The position numbers were made by a program, and so were the translations under genes. Under the pieces are notes generated by a model that was not told the origin of the DNA, ran no database searches, and saw nothing but the letters and a program-made list of their open reading frames with translations. Below are positions 44,501 through 52,192 of a stretch of 64,000 nt of DNA, piece after piece. The stretch is from Burkholderiales bacterium (GTDB taxonomy: Bacteria > Pseudomonadota > Gammaproteobacteria > Burkholderiales > Burkholderiaceae_C). Position 1 is the stretch's first letter. Every line of letters begins with the position of its first letter. The stretch lies in the NCBI GenBank assembly GCA_016223165.1, contig JACRPO010000009.1, positions 868,001-932,000 of the forward strand. The letters are read 5' to 3'.

Positions 44501-44830
44501 GTGGTCATCAACGCCGGCTTGCTGGTGCCCGACGGCAGCAACGTCTTCGTCGGCGGCAGCCGCATCGCCGCAGTGCGGCTGGGCACGCCGGGCTACAACG
44601 TGATCCAGGCGGCGGCGCCCGACGGCGTGGCCGGACGGCTGGACCTGACCAAGCCCGACCTGAACCTCTCGTCGAGCCTGGTGGCGCTGCTGGTGCCGGT
44701 GATCGACTTCGGCCTCATCGGCCGCGACATCTGCGCCGCCGGCACCGACAGCAGCTTCACGGTGCTGGGCGGCGGCGCCCTGCCGGCGGCGGCTGCGGCG
44801 CCGCTGCGAATCAGCCCACGCGGGCGTTGA
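41507..44830 (+). CDS. TpsA exoprotein, filamentous haemagglutinin N-terminal domain
   Basis: 1107 residues. An Arg/His-rich leader of about 37 residues precedes the hydrophobic core (LAILAAAAMAIFSAGEAHA). The TPS domain (about 55-300) has SFARFGIAVGESATF, the NPNG-type motif as LLNPAGVLVGAGASFDL and a sequence of short beta turns, with the rest of the protein being repetitive beta-helix (Gly, Ala, Asp, Ser rich; for example GGAGDLTVRADRITLDSRGG). The C-terminus is RDICAAGTDSSFTVLGGGAL, a terminal pattern I have seen in related secreted proteins, with a single cysteine. It is coupled to the CHAT gene by a 4-bp overlap and is the natural substrate of the TpsB at 37268. Likely a surface adhesin or fibre. 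Confidence 0.93.
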   Translation: MSSKRSDPQARHARTRHMQAHRSAVHHARRARPPRLAILAAAAMAIFSAGEAHAGAVTDGSVGAVQTLSGAMTVPQTLGTVRGGNLFHSFARFGIAVGESATFTTVDPGIRHVISRVTGGEASVLQGPLALLAGGGARPDFWLLNPAGVLVGAGASFDLPAGLHLSTAPQLRFADGEVWATGSAAPSTLTIAAPESFGFITGQTAAALRWQDSNAVLAPGATLSLAGGEVAVDQALLLVPGGEIRLQAQGAVRLGPGALVGATAPSNLDAGRITVDAGSLRLDGEDLTGGTGGLGALLLVQTGAAGSGSGITLRLAGALELGPGAEISATSAGQGGGITVTAARLFADGGSIGSQNAGAGPGAASTFDLQGALELVGGGAIRSFALADGPAGDLLVRAGSVRLDGTGPLGPSGLGSFGLPGALSVVTPGLLEVRQGAGLSSANQSPGIPGAMTVQAGSLVVDGAGAPTVIGSISSGSGPAASVLVEVSGETRLVEGGQITITTLGPGAGGVLRVRSDTLSLQGSRAVTAISALSAGAGRGGAIEVDARLLDVIGGAVIANQTVSDVGGGAGDLTVRADRITLDSRGGAGGINSYAFGALGDAGQVRVLAREQMVIRDGGAIVAGALGNGSPGAIDVQAGTLLLDGRGAPATYTGIGGDAVEGGSAASVNVSAQRIEIREGSAISSATFSARDAGVVQVRADTLLIDGGGNPRTATGVYADSGDSGSAGSILINAREITVTGEGSISTSTLFDGGGGNIGITAERMLIERSGGVFSVTAGSGNAGRIAIDVGDTLTLALGGSIAANTGGAGAAGSIDIRAGRLVVGGSDPANGQRSRIASRAIAGSGGQTGSVTLDVTSTLELQADALLSIANDATVADPAALTPTTLALRAGSLSLDGADITAAASGNARAGAITIDTPGQLLATGSRISTSAVDGDGGPITMAAGGPILLKDSSITTSVTGTTNGNGGDITITTPALALASGFVQANTAAPLAAGGNVVINAGLLVPDGSNVFVGGSRIAAVRLGTPGYNVIQAAAPDGVAGRLDLTKPDLNLSSSLVALLVPVIDFGLIGRDICAAGTDSSFTVLGGGALPAAAAAPLRISPRGR

Positions 44831-44898
44831 ACGCGCCGGCGGAGCAAGATCGACAACCACCGACAACGATGGTGCATTGCGCGCCGGGAGCACACCTC

Positions 44899-45537
44899 AT
44901 GAAAGAGTTCATCCTGCACGGCCGCCCCGGTTGGGGCTCGGCCATCGTCGAGGCCCAGCTCGCCTTCTACGGGCTGCCGTTTCGTATCGAGGAGGCGGGT
45001 GACCTCTTCGATTCGGAGGAAGCGCGTGCGCGGCTGCGCCCGCTCAACGCGCTGACGCAGGTGCCCGTGCTCGTGCTGCCCGACGGCCAGGCGATGACCG
45101 AGAGCGCGGCCATCACGCTGCACCTGGCCGACCTGACCGGGCGCGACGACCTGGTCCCGGGGGCCAAGGCGCCGGAACGGGCGGCCTTCCTGCGCTGGCT
45201 GGTCTTCCTCGTCGCCAATGTCTACCCCACCTTCACCTACGCCGACGACCCGACGCGTTTCGTCAAGACCGAAGGCGCGAGCGAGGGCTTTCGCGCCGAG
45301 GTCGCCACCTATGCGCGGCGGCTATGGGGCATCGTCGAGGGTGCCGCCGGCACGCCGTGGTTCCTCGGCGAGCGCTTCTCCGCGCTCGACATCTATCTCG
45401 CGGTGATGACGCACTGGCGACCGGGCACGGCCTGGTTCGCCGAGAACACGCCGCTGCTGAGGGCGGCGGCGCAGCGGGCCGCCTCGCTGCCCGCGCTCGC
45501 GCCGGTCATGGCGCGCAACTTCCCGAAGAAGGCCTGA
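44899..45537 (+). CDS. glutathione S-transferase family protein (second)
   Basis: 212 residues. KEFILHGRPGWGSAIVEAQLA, cis-proline NALTQVPVLVLPDGQAMTESAA and the C-terminal FSALDIYLAVMTHW box define a GST with the thioredoxin-like fold and helical domain; the first helix has Gly-Trp-Gly-Ser where many GSTs keep a catalytic Ser or Cys. Preceded by GGGAG. Begins 68 bp after tpsA and ends 36 bp before the kinase-like gene. Unlike the enzyme at 36411, it resembles the GstA/YghU-type group less closely. No link to the secretion operon is evident. Confidence 0.9.
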   Translation: MKEFILHGRPGWGSAIVEAQLAFYGLPFRIEEAGDLFDSEEARARLRPLNALTQVPVLVLPDGQAMTESAAITLHLADLTGRDDLVPGAKAPERAAFLRWLVFLVANVYPTFTYADDPTRFVKTEGASEGFRAEVATYARRLWGIVEGAAGTPWFLGERFSALDIYLAVMTHWRPGTAWFAENTPLLRAAAQRAASLPALAPVMARNFPKKA

Positions 45538-45573
45538 TCGGCCTTCAGCCTTCATGTGGCCGCCCGCGGCGCC

Positions 45574-46524
45574 ATGACCCTGCCCGCCCGCATCGACGCC
45601 CGCACCTTCGACGCCCTGCACGACGATCCCGCCGCCTGGCGGGCGGTGATCGAGGCGCTGGCTCTCGAGCAGGGCACGCCGGCACCAGGCGTGCAGCAGG
45701 AGCTCGCCGGCACGGTGCTCGTCGCGCGCCTGGGCAGCGAGCGCGTGCTCAAGCTCTATCCACCTTTCCTTCGTGACCACTTCGAGTTCGAGCGCGCCAT
45801 GCTCGCGCGGCTGCACGGGCGGCTGCGCGTGCCCACGCCGGCGCTGCTTTCGAGCGGCGAGCGCGAGGGCTGGCCCTGGCTCGTGATGACGCAGATGGCC
45901 GGCGAACCGCTCACCGCCACCTGGCCGGCGATGAGCGAGGCCGAGCGCTGCGCGCTGCTGCGTGAGCTGGGCGCCCTGGCCACCGAGGTGCACGCGCTGC
46001 CGGTGGGCGAGGTGGCGGCGCTGGCGCCGCGCTGGGAGGACTTCGTCGCGCGGCAGCGCGAACGTTGCGTGCAGCGCCAGCAGCGCACGGGGCTGCCGGC
46101 GCACCTGCTGGCCCAGGTGCCGGCCTTCATCGCCGGGCCGCTGCCCGAGGGACCCGCGGTGCTGCTGACCGGCGAGTACACGCCGATGAACCTCTTCACG
46201 CGCCAGCACCGCCTCGCGGCGATGTTCGACTTCGGCGACGGCCTGGTCGGCCCGCGCGAATACGACTGGCTGGGGCCGCAATGCTTCCTCGTCGCCGGTG
46301 TCGCAGCGCGCAGCGCCGCGTTCATGCGCGGAGTTGGCGCGGAGGTGAACGAAGAGAGGCGCCTGCGCCTGATGCGCCTGCTGCTGCTGCACCGATACAG
46401 CCACCTGAAGGCGCAGCTGGCGCTCGAGGGCTGGCAGGACGTCCGCAGTTTCGAGGAGCTGGCCGCACGCCTGTGGCCTTTGCCGCAGCAAACCGTTGCC
46501 CCTCACGGCACCGAAGGTCACTAG
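45574..46524 (+). CDS. aminoglycoside phosphotransferase/APH-like kinase family protein
   Basis: 316 residues. An APH (PF01636) fold: N-lobe VLVARLGSERVLKLYPPF carries the ATP-binding lysine, and C-lobe motifs follow. The catalytic loop, usually HGD-x4-N, reads TGEYTPMNLF near residue 200, and the metal-binding DFG is present in MFDFGDGL. Thus the catalytic aspartate is replaced by glutamate and the preceding histidine by threonine. It may be an altered kinase or a pseudokinase. ATG 45574 is preferred to a GTG at 45556. The substrate is not known; resistance should not be assumed from the family name. Confidence 0.88.
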   Translation: MTLPARIDARTFDALHDDPAAWRAVIEALALEQGTPAPGVQQELAGTVLVARLGSERVLKLYPPFLRDHFEFERAMLARLHGRLRVPTPALLSSGEREGWPWLVMTQMAGEPLTATWPAMSEAERCALLRELGALATEVHALPVGEVAALAPRWEDFVARQRERCVQRQQRTGLPAHLLAQVPAFIAGPLPEGPAVLLTGEYTPMNLFTRQHRLAAMFDFGDGLVGPREYDWLGPQCFLVAGVAARSAAFMRGVGAEVNEERRLRLMRLLLLHRYSHLKAQLALEGWQDVRSFEELAARLWPLPQQTVAPHGTEGH

Positions 46525-46572
46525 GATCGGAGCCGGCACCCGGGCGCAGAGCCCCGGGGCGGGGAGGGGCTC

Positions 46573-48594
46573 ATGGAACAGGAAGAGCTGCAAGAGTTGC
46601 CGGCGTCGCAGGCCGCACCGCCACCTGCGACGCCGCCGGTGACACCGGCCCCCACACCCAGGGAGGACCCCAGGGAGGACTCCGGGGAGCACGAGCCCGC
46701 TGAGCACGAGCCGGGCGGTGCGCTGCTGCCGCTCTCGGCAGCGGCGCTCGCGGCAGCCGCGCTCGCCGCGTGCGGCGGCGGCGGCGGTGGCGATGACACG
46801 TCGCCCGCCCCCTCGCCGGCCCCCTCGCCGACCCCCTCGCCGGCACCCGCGCCGGGCCCGGCGCCGGGCCCGGCCCCTCCCGCACCGACCCCGGCGCCCA
46901 CGCCCGCGCCCGCGCCTCCTGCACCTCCGCCCGGCCCCTACAGCCTCGAAGCCGCCGACATGGCCGCGGCGCGCTTCGTGCAGCACGCAGCCATCGCCAG
47001 CACCGAGGCCGACATCGCCGCCGTCAAGACGCAGGGCGCGGCCGCGTGGCTGGAAGCGCAGATGGCCCTGCCGGTGGCCGAGAAGGCCTGGGACTGGCTG
47101 ACGGCCAAGGGTTACGGTGCCATCGACGAGTTCACCTTCTACGACTCCGGCAGCTACGTCACGCAGTTCTTCATGGGCCACCAGCTCGTCAGGCAGCCCG
47201 ACCAGGTGCGCAAGCGCGTCGCACTCGCGCTGTCGGAGCTCTTCGTCGTCTCGGTCAACGTGGCCGGCTTTCCGTGGGTGCACCTGGGCCTGGCGCACTT
47301 CTGGGACCAGCTCAACGCCAACGCCTTCGGCAACTTCCGCCAGCTGCTCGAAGACGTGACCCTCAACCCGGTGATGGGCGCCTGGCTCAACACGCGCGGC
47401 AATGCGAAGGAGGACGCCGCCAGCGGCCGCGTGCCCGACGAGAACTACGCGCGCGAGGTGATGCAGCTGTTCACCATCGGCCTCGTGCGGCTGAACCCCG
47501 ACGGCACGCCGATGACCGACGCCGGCGGCCGGCCCATCCCCACCTACACGCAGGACGAGGTGAGCGAGCTCGCGCGCGTCTTCACCGGCTACGACTTCTG
47601 GAGCGACGGCCGCTTCTTCCTCTCGGCCAACGACGGCACGCCGCGCCCCTACCCCGAATTCGCGCGCCGCGCGATGGTGTTCGACGCCGGCAAGCACAGC
47701 AACCTCGCGGCGAGCTTCCTCGGCACCACGATCCCGGCCAACACGGCCGGGCCGCAGGCGCTGCGCCTGGCGCTCGACGCGCTGGCCGGCCACCCCAACG
47801 TCGGGCCCTTCTTCGCCCGCCAGATGATCCAGCGCCTCGTGACGAGCCATCCGAGCCCGGCCTACGTGGCGCGCGTGGCCGCGAAGTTCAACGACAACGG
47901 CGCCGGCGTGCGCGGCGACCTGAAGGCGGTGTGGCGCGCCATCCTGCTCGACGACGAGGCGCAGGGCGCGGCGAGCCTGGCCAGCCTCACGCACGGCAAG
48001 CTGCGCGAGCCGATGCTGCGCCAGTTCCAGTGGGGGCGCACCTTCGCGCTCGACTCGGTGGCCGGCACCTTCAAGTGGGCCTACGACATCGAGAACCCGC
48101 GCTACTGGTACGGCCAGGCGCCCTTCTACTCGCCCTCGGTCTTCAACTTCTTCCGGCCCGGCTACGTGCCGCCGGGCACGGCGATGGCCGCCGCCGGCGC
48201 CACGGCGCCGGAGTTCCAGATCGTCAACGAGTCGACCACCAGCCAGTGGATCAACTCGATCGAGATCTGGGCCGCCTTCGGCATCTACGTCGTGTGGCCC
48301 GACCGCCCGGGCACCCCGTTCCCCTACGCCGGACCCTACCCCGGCGACGGCCACGACATCCGCACCGACTATGCGCCCGAGGTGGCGCTCGCACACGACG
48401 CGGTGGCGCTGCTGAAGCGGCTCAACCTGCTGCTCTGCGCCGGCCAGCTGAGCGTGGCCACGCAGCAGCGCATCGCCGCCGCGCTCGGCGAACGGCCGGT
48501 CACCTCCGCCAGCACGGCGGAGGAGAAGCGCCATCGAGTCGTCGCCGCCATCGTGATGGTGATGTGCTGCGCCGAGTACATCGTGCAGAAGTAG
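46573..48594 (+). CDS. DUF1800 domain-containing lipoprotein-like protein
   Basis: 673 residues. A 50-residue acidic/Pro-rich N-terminal extension precedes a hydrophobic segment ending in LAACGGGGGG (C67), a lipobox-like site with an unusually distant start. A Pro/Ala/Ser/Thr linker runs over about 76-121, then the DUF1800 domain (DMAAARFVQHAAIASTEADI, RKRVALALSELFVVS, RQMIQRLVTSHPSPAYVARV, PFYSPSVFNFFRPGYVPPG). This domain occurs as a partner of DUF1501 proteins in many bacteria. Here the DUF1501 gene starts 29 bp downstream. A role at the cell envelope is likely but unknown. Shine-Dalgarno GGGGAGGGG is 5 nt before the ATG. Confidence 0.9.
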   Translation: MEQEELQELPASQAAPPPATPPVTPAPTPREDPREDSGEHEPAEHEPGGALLPLSAAALAAAALAACGGGGGGDDTSPAPSPAPSPTPSPAPAPGPAPGPAPPAPTPAPTPAPAPPAPPPGPYSLEAADMAAARFVQHAAIASTEADIAAVKTQGAAAWLEAQMALPVAEKAWDWLTAKGYGAIDEFTFYDSGSYVTQFFMGHQLVRQPDQVRKRVALALSELFVVSVNVAGFPWVHLGLAHFWDQLNANAFGNFRQLLEDVTLNPVMGAWLNTRGNAKEDAASGRVPDENYAREVMQLFTIGLVRLNPDGTPMTDAGGRPIPTYTQDEVSELARVFTGYDFWSDGRFFLSANDGTPRPYPEFARRAMVFDAGKHSNLAASFLGTTIPANTAGPQALRLALDALAGHPNVGPFFARQMIQRLVTSHPSPAYVARVAAKFNDNGAGVRGDLKAVWRAILLDDEAQGAASLASLTHGKLREPMLRQFQWGRTFALDSVAGTFKWAYDIENPRYWYGQAPFYSPSVFNFFRPGYVPPGTAMAAAGATAPEFQIVNESTTSQWINSIEIWAAFGIYVVWPDRPGTPFPYAGPYPGDGHDIRTDYAPEVALAHDAVALLKRLNLLLCAGQLSVATQQRIAAALGERPVTSASTAEEKRHRVVAAIVMVMCCAEYIVQK

Positions 48595-48623
48595 GGCGAG
48601 AGCGGAACCAAGGGATCCGGACC

Positions 48624-50081
48624 ATGCATCTCATCGACCCCCGCCAGCAGGCGCGCCGCGCCTTCCTCAGGCGTGCCGGCCACCTCGCGCTGGCGGGAGC
48701 GGCCACGCCGTTCGGGCTCAACCTCGCCGCCTTCGGCGACGCGGCGGCGTTCAACGCCACCGACTACCGCGCCCTCGTCTGCGTCTTCCTCTTCGGCGGC
48801 AACGACTACGCCAACACCGTCGTCACCTACGACACGCCGAGCTGGCAGGCCTACCGCAACATCCGCGCCTCGGGGCCGGGGCCGGCCGGGCTGGCCATCG
48901 AGCAGGCGGCGCTGGCCGGCACGCTGCTGAACCCCACGGTGGCCCTGCCGGGGGCCCGGCAATATGCGCTGCACCCGGCGATGCCGGCGCTCGCGGGCCT
49001 GTTCAACAGCGGCCAGGCGGCGGTGCTGTTCAATGCCGGGCCCTTGATCCGGCCGACGACGAAGGCCGAATACTTCAGCGCCGACCGCGCGCGCTATCCG
49101 CTGCCGCCGCAACTGATGTCGCACAACGACCAGCAGTCGGTGTGGCAGGCGCAGGGTGCCGAGGGCAGCACGGTGGGCTGGGGCGGCAACCTCGGCGACC
49201 TGGCGATGGCGAGCAACGGCAATTCGCTGTTCACCTGCATCTCGGCCACCGGCAACGCCGTGTTCCTTTCGGGCGACACGGCCCAGCAGTACCAGGTGAG
49301 CACGCAGGGTGCGGTGCAGGTGCGCGCGGCGCGCGAGGGGGTCTTCGGCCTCTTCTCGCCGGCCTCGGGGCGCGCCTTCGGCGATCTCGTCACCGAGACG
49401 CGCGCGCATGTGCTCGAGAACGAATACAACCGCGTCACGCGCCGCTCGATCGAGGCCGAGGCGCAGCTCACCTCGGCGCTCGCCGGCGTGACCCTGGACA
49501 CGGCGTTCCCGGCCGGCAACGCCCTTGCCGAGCAGATGAAGATCGTGGCGCGCGTGATCGGCGCGCGCAACGTGCTCGGCAACAAGCGGCAGGTGTTCAT
49601 CGTCTCGCTCGGCGGCTTCGACCTGCACGACAACCTGGTGGCCACGCAGCCGGTGCTGCTGCGCCGCGTGAGCGAGGCGATGACGGCCTTCCACACGGCG
49701 ACGGTGGAGCTGGGCGTGGCCGACAAGGTCACCTCGTTCACGGCGAGCGACTTCGGCCGCACGCTCACCAGCAACGGCGACGGCACCGACCACGGCTGGG
49801 GCGGCCACCACCTCGTGCTGGGCGGCGCCGTGCGCGGCAAGGCCTTCTACGGCGTGGCGCCGCCGGTGAGCGTGGGCGACACCGCCGCGCCCGAGGACCA
49901 GTGGCACATCGGCCAGGGCCGGCTGATCCCTTCGACCTCGGTCGACCAGTACGCGGCGACGCTGGCACGCTGGTTCGGCGTGGCCGAGGCGGAGCTGGCC
50001 GGCATCCTGCCGAACCTGCGCAACTTCGGCGCAGCGGCAGGCTTCCCGGGCTACCCGACCGACCTCGGGTTCCTGGCCTGA
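48624..50081 (+). CDS. DUF1501 domain-containing protein, Tat-exported
   Basis: 485 residues. N-terminal twin-arginine signal QQARRAFLRRAGHLALAGAA followed by a hydrophobic stretch to FGLNLAAFG, so it would be exported folded. DUF1501 resembles alkaline phosphatase/sulfatase superfamily members: RALVCVFLFGGNDYANTVV, HPAMPALAGLFNSGQAAVLF, IVSLGGFDLHDNLVATQPVL, TASDFGRTLTSNGDGTDHGWGG in pieces. The Asn/Asp/His residues at G-G-N-D, D-L-H-D and D-H-G-W are plausible metal ligands. It pairs with the preceding DUF1800 gene; such pairs are common and uncharacterised. Confidence 0.92.
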   Translation: MHLIDPRQQARRAFLRRAGHLALAGAATPFGLNLAAFGDAAAFNATDYRALVCVFLFGGNDYANTVVTYDTPSWQAYRNIRASGPGPAGLAIEQAALAGTLLNPTVALPGARQYALHPAMPALAGLFNSGQAAVLFNAGPLIRPTTKAEYFSADRARYPLPPQLMSHNDQQSVWQAQGAEGSTVGWGGNLGDLAMASNGNSLFTCISATGNAVFLSGDTAQQYQVSTQGAVQVRAAREGVFGLFSPASGRAFGDLVTETRAHVLENEYNRVTRRSIEAEAQLTSALAGVTLDTAFPAGNALAEQMKIVARVIGARNVLGNKRQVFIVSLGGFDLHDNLVATQPVLLRRVSEAMTAFHTATVELGVADKVTSFTASDFGRTLTSNGDGTDHGWGGHHLVLGGAVRGKAFYGVAPPVSVGDTAAPEDQWHIGQGRLIPSTSVDQYAATLARWFGVAEAELAGILPNLRNFGAAAGFPGYPTDLGFLA

Positions 50082-50198
50082 CCCGGCGGCCGGCCCACGC
50101 CGGCTCCAACGCTCGCTCCAACGGTGGCGGCACACAGTGCCGGCACGCCTTTCGGCAACCCGCCCGGCGCCCCTCCACCCCTCCACAGGAGCACCACC

Positions 50199-50576
50199 AT
50201 GAGCACCATGACCTCCACCGCCCCGATGTCCACGACGCCTTCATCGGACCGCCCCACGCCGCGCCGGCTCGACGGCATGCGCTTCGACGGCGTCGTGCTC
50301 GAGTGCGGCAAGACGAGCGGCGACGCCGACACGATCAGCTTCGCCGACGGCCGCTTCCGCTCGAGTGCCTGCGACCGCTACGGCTACAGCGACGGCGCCT
50401 ACACGGCCACCGAGTCGGAGGGCGGCATCGCCTTCGAAGCCGAGACCGAGAGCGCCAAGTACGGCAAGCTGCTGTGGCGCGGCGTCGTGCGCGGCCCGCG
50501 CCTGGACGGCACGCTGACGATGATGCGCGACGGCCAGCCGGCGGGCGAGAAGTGGGTCCTGGCAGGGCGCGTGTGA
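50199..50576 (+). CDS. small protein family, cytoplasmic paralogue of the secreted protein at 52193-52627
   Basis: 125 residues, not recognised. ATG 50199 follows ACAGGAGC; the N-terminus is Ser/Thr/Pro rich (1-25) without a signal peptide. The remaining 100 residues align with the protein at 52193-52627: DGRFRSSACDRYGYSDGAYTA against GGKFHSKACDQWGYDKGTVKA, and EAETESAKYGKLLWRGVV against ETETRSEKYETRQVWKGVI. Alternating polar and hydrophobic residues suggest a small beta-barrel. It is 7 bp upstream of a nitrilase gene and starts an operon of three. A cysteine in SACD is conserved in both copies. Confidence 0.8.
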   Translation: MSTMTSTAPMSTTPSSDRPTPRRLDGMRFDGVVLECGKTSGDADTISFADGRFRSSACDRYGYSDGAYTATESEGGIAFEAETESAKYGKLLWRGVVRGPRLDGTLTMMRDGQPAGEKWVLAGRV

Positions 50577-50583
50577 GGCCCCG

Positions 50584-51531
50584 ATGGACCGCGTCGCCAT
50601 CGTCCAGCTCGCGCCGGCGTTCCTCGACCGCGCGGCCACGCTCTCGCGGGCGGTCGCCGCGGTCGACGAAGCGGCACAAGGTGGCGCCCGTCTGGTGGTC
50701 TTCCCGGAGGCCTTCGTGCCCGGCTACCCGGCGTGGATCTGGCGCCTGCGCCCCGGCGCCGACATGGCGCTCACCGAGCAGTTGCACGCGCGGCTGCTCG
50801 AGCAGGCGGTGCACCTCGGGCGTGACGATCTCGCGCCGCTGCGCGAGGCGGCGCGCTCGCGCGAGGTGACGGTGATCTGCGGCATCGACGAACGCGACGG
50901 CGAGTTCAGCCGCGACACGCTGTACAACACCGTCGTCGTCATCGGCCCCGACGGCACGCTTCTGAACCGGCACCGCAAGCTCATGCCGACCGGCCCCGAA
51001 CGCATGGTCTGGGGCTTCGGCGACGCGAGCGGCCTGAACGTCGTCGAGACACCCTGCGGCCGCGTCGGCACGCTGCTGTGCTGGGAGAACTACCTGCCGT
51101 TCGCGCGCGCGGCGCTCTACGCGCAGGGCCTGCAGATCCTGGTCGCGCCCACCTATGACCAGGGCGAGCGCTCGACGGCGACGATGCAGCACATCGCGCG
51201 TGAAGGCGGCTGCTGGGTGCTCAGCGCCGGCTGTGCCTTCCGCGGCGGGGATATCGCTCCCGCCCTGCCGGCCAAGGCGAGCGCCTTGTTTGCCGACGCC
51301 GACGAGTGGATCAATGCCGGCGACTCGGTGGTCGTCGCGCCCGGCGGCAAGATCGTCGCCGGGCCGCTGCACGAGCGTTGCGGCATCCTGGTCGCCGAGC
51401 TCGATCTCGAGCGCGTCGGCGTGGCCCGCCGCAGCCTCGACGTGGCCGGGCACTACGCGCGCCCGGACCTGTTCCAGCTGCATGTGAACAAGGCACCGGC
51501 ACGGCCGGTGATCTTCACGCAAGAGGAGTGA
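50584..51531 (+). CDS. nitrilase / carbon-nitrogen hydrolase
   Basis: 315 residues. The Glu-Lys-Cys triad is E42 (VVFPEAFVPGYP), K132 (NRHRKLMPTGPE) and C166 (LLCWENYLP), the nitrilase branch of the superfamily by the CWE-N sequence. The enzyme would turn a nitrile to an acid and ammonia, or hydrolyse a related amide. Cytoplasmic. Overlap and spacing (7 bp from the small protein, 4 bp to the PNPOx-like gene) show an operon. The two small partners may supply or consume the substrate; the natural nitrile cannot be stated. Confidence 0.95.
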   Translation: MDRVAIVQLAPAFLDRAATLSRAVAAVDEAAQGGARLVVFPEAFVPGYPAWIWRLRPGADMALTEQLHARLLEQAVHLGRDDLAPLREAARSREVTVICGIDERDGEFSRDTLYNTVVVIGPDGTLLNRHRKLMPTGPERMVWGFGDASGLNVVETPCGRVGTLLCWENYLPFARAALYAQGLQILVAPTYDQGERSTATMQHIAREGGCWVLSAGCAFRGGDIAPALPAKASALFADADEWINAGDSVVVAPGGKIVAGPLHERCGILVAELDLERVGVARRSLDVAGHYARPDLFQLHVNKAPARPVIFTQEE

Positions 51532-51535
51532 GCCG

Positions 51536-52123
51536 ATGGACCACCCGACCTACCACGCCGGCATGCGCTCGCTGCAGGACCGCTTCGACACGCGTCGCCT
51601 CGCCGACCGGCTCGACGAGCGGCTCGGGCGCAGTGCCTTCACGGCCGAGGACCGCAACTTCATCGAGAGCCGCTCGCTGTTCTTCCTGGCCAGCGCCGAT
51701 GCGCAGGGACGGCCCGACTGCTCGTACAAGGGCGGCGACCCGGGCTTCGTGCGCGTCACCGCCGACGACGAACTCGCCTTCCCGAGCTACGACGGCAACG
51801 GCATGTTCCGCAGCCTCGGCAACCTGCTCGTCAATGCCTCGGTGGGCCTGCTCTTCATCGACTTCGAGCGGCCGAACCGGCTGCGCGTGAACGGCCGCGC
51901 GAGCGTCGCCGAGGACGACCCGCTGCGCGCGCACTTCGTCGGCGCGCAACTGATCGTGCGCGTGCGCGCCGAGCGCATCTTCCCCAACTGCCCGCGCTAC
52001 GTGCACCGCCTGGCCGCGGCCGAACCCTCGCCCTACGTGCCGCGCGCGGGCTGCGCGACGCCGGAGGCGAAGTGGAAGCGCATGGAGATGTTCGCCGACG
52101 TGCTGCCGCGCGCCGGCGCGTAG
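51536..52123 (+). CDS. pyridoxamine 5'-phosphate oxidase-like FMN-binding protein
   Basis: 195 residues. Central split-barrel of the PNPOx-like family: FFLASADAQGRPDCSYKGG, ELAFPSYDGNGMFRSLGNLL and ASVGLLFIDFERPNRLRVNG, with C-terminal ERIFPNCPRYVHRL. These proteins bind FMN (or F420/haem) as dimers. The conserved GNGMFRSLGN and NPRYVH regions resemble those of a stress-related subgroup. Last of the three-gene nitrilase operon. It could reduce a product or protect against a toxic compound; substrate unknown. Confidence 0.92.
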   Translation: MDHPTYHAGMRSLQDRFDTRRLADRLDERLGRSAFTAEDRNFIESRSLFFLASADAQGRPDCSYKGGDPGFVRVTADDELAFPSYDGNGMFRSLGNLLVNASVGLLFIDFERPNRLRVNGRASVAEDDPLRAHFVGAQLIVRVRAERIFPNCPRYVHRLAAAEPSPYVPRAGCATPEAKWKRMEMFADVLPRAGA

Positions 52124-52192
52124 ACGAAGCGTTGTCGGTTCCGTCGGCGCCGGCGGGCGCTGCCCCGGCTCTGGCCCGCCCGCGCTCCTGGG

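Noticed and set aside
45574..46524. Antibiotic resistance gene
   Set aside because: Only the APH fold is visible, the catalytic aspartate is changed and no resistance context is present.
45322..48534. Minus-strand open frame of 1070 codons
   Set aside because: Antisense of the GST, kinase-like and DUF1800 genes, with no recognisable domain.
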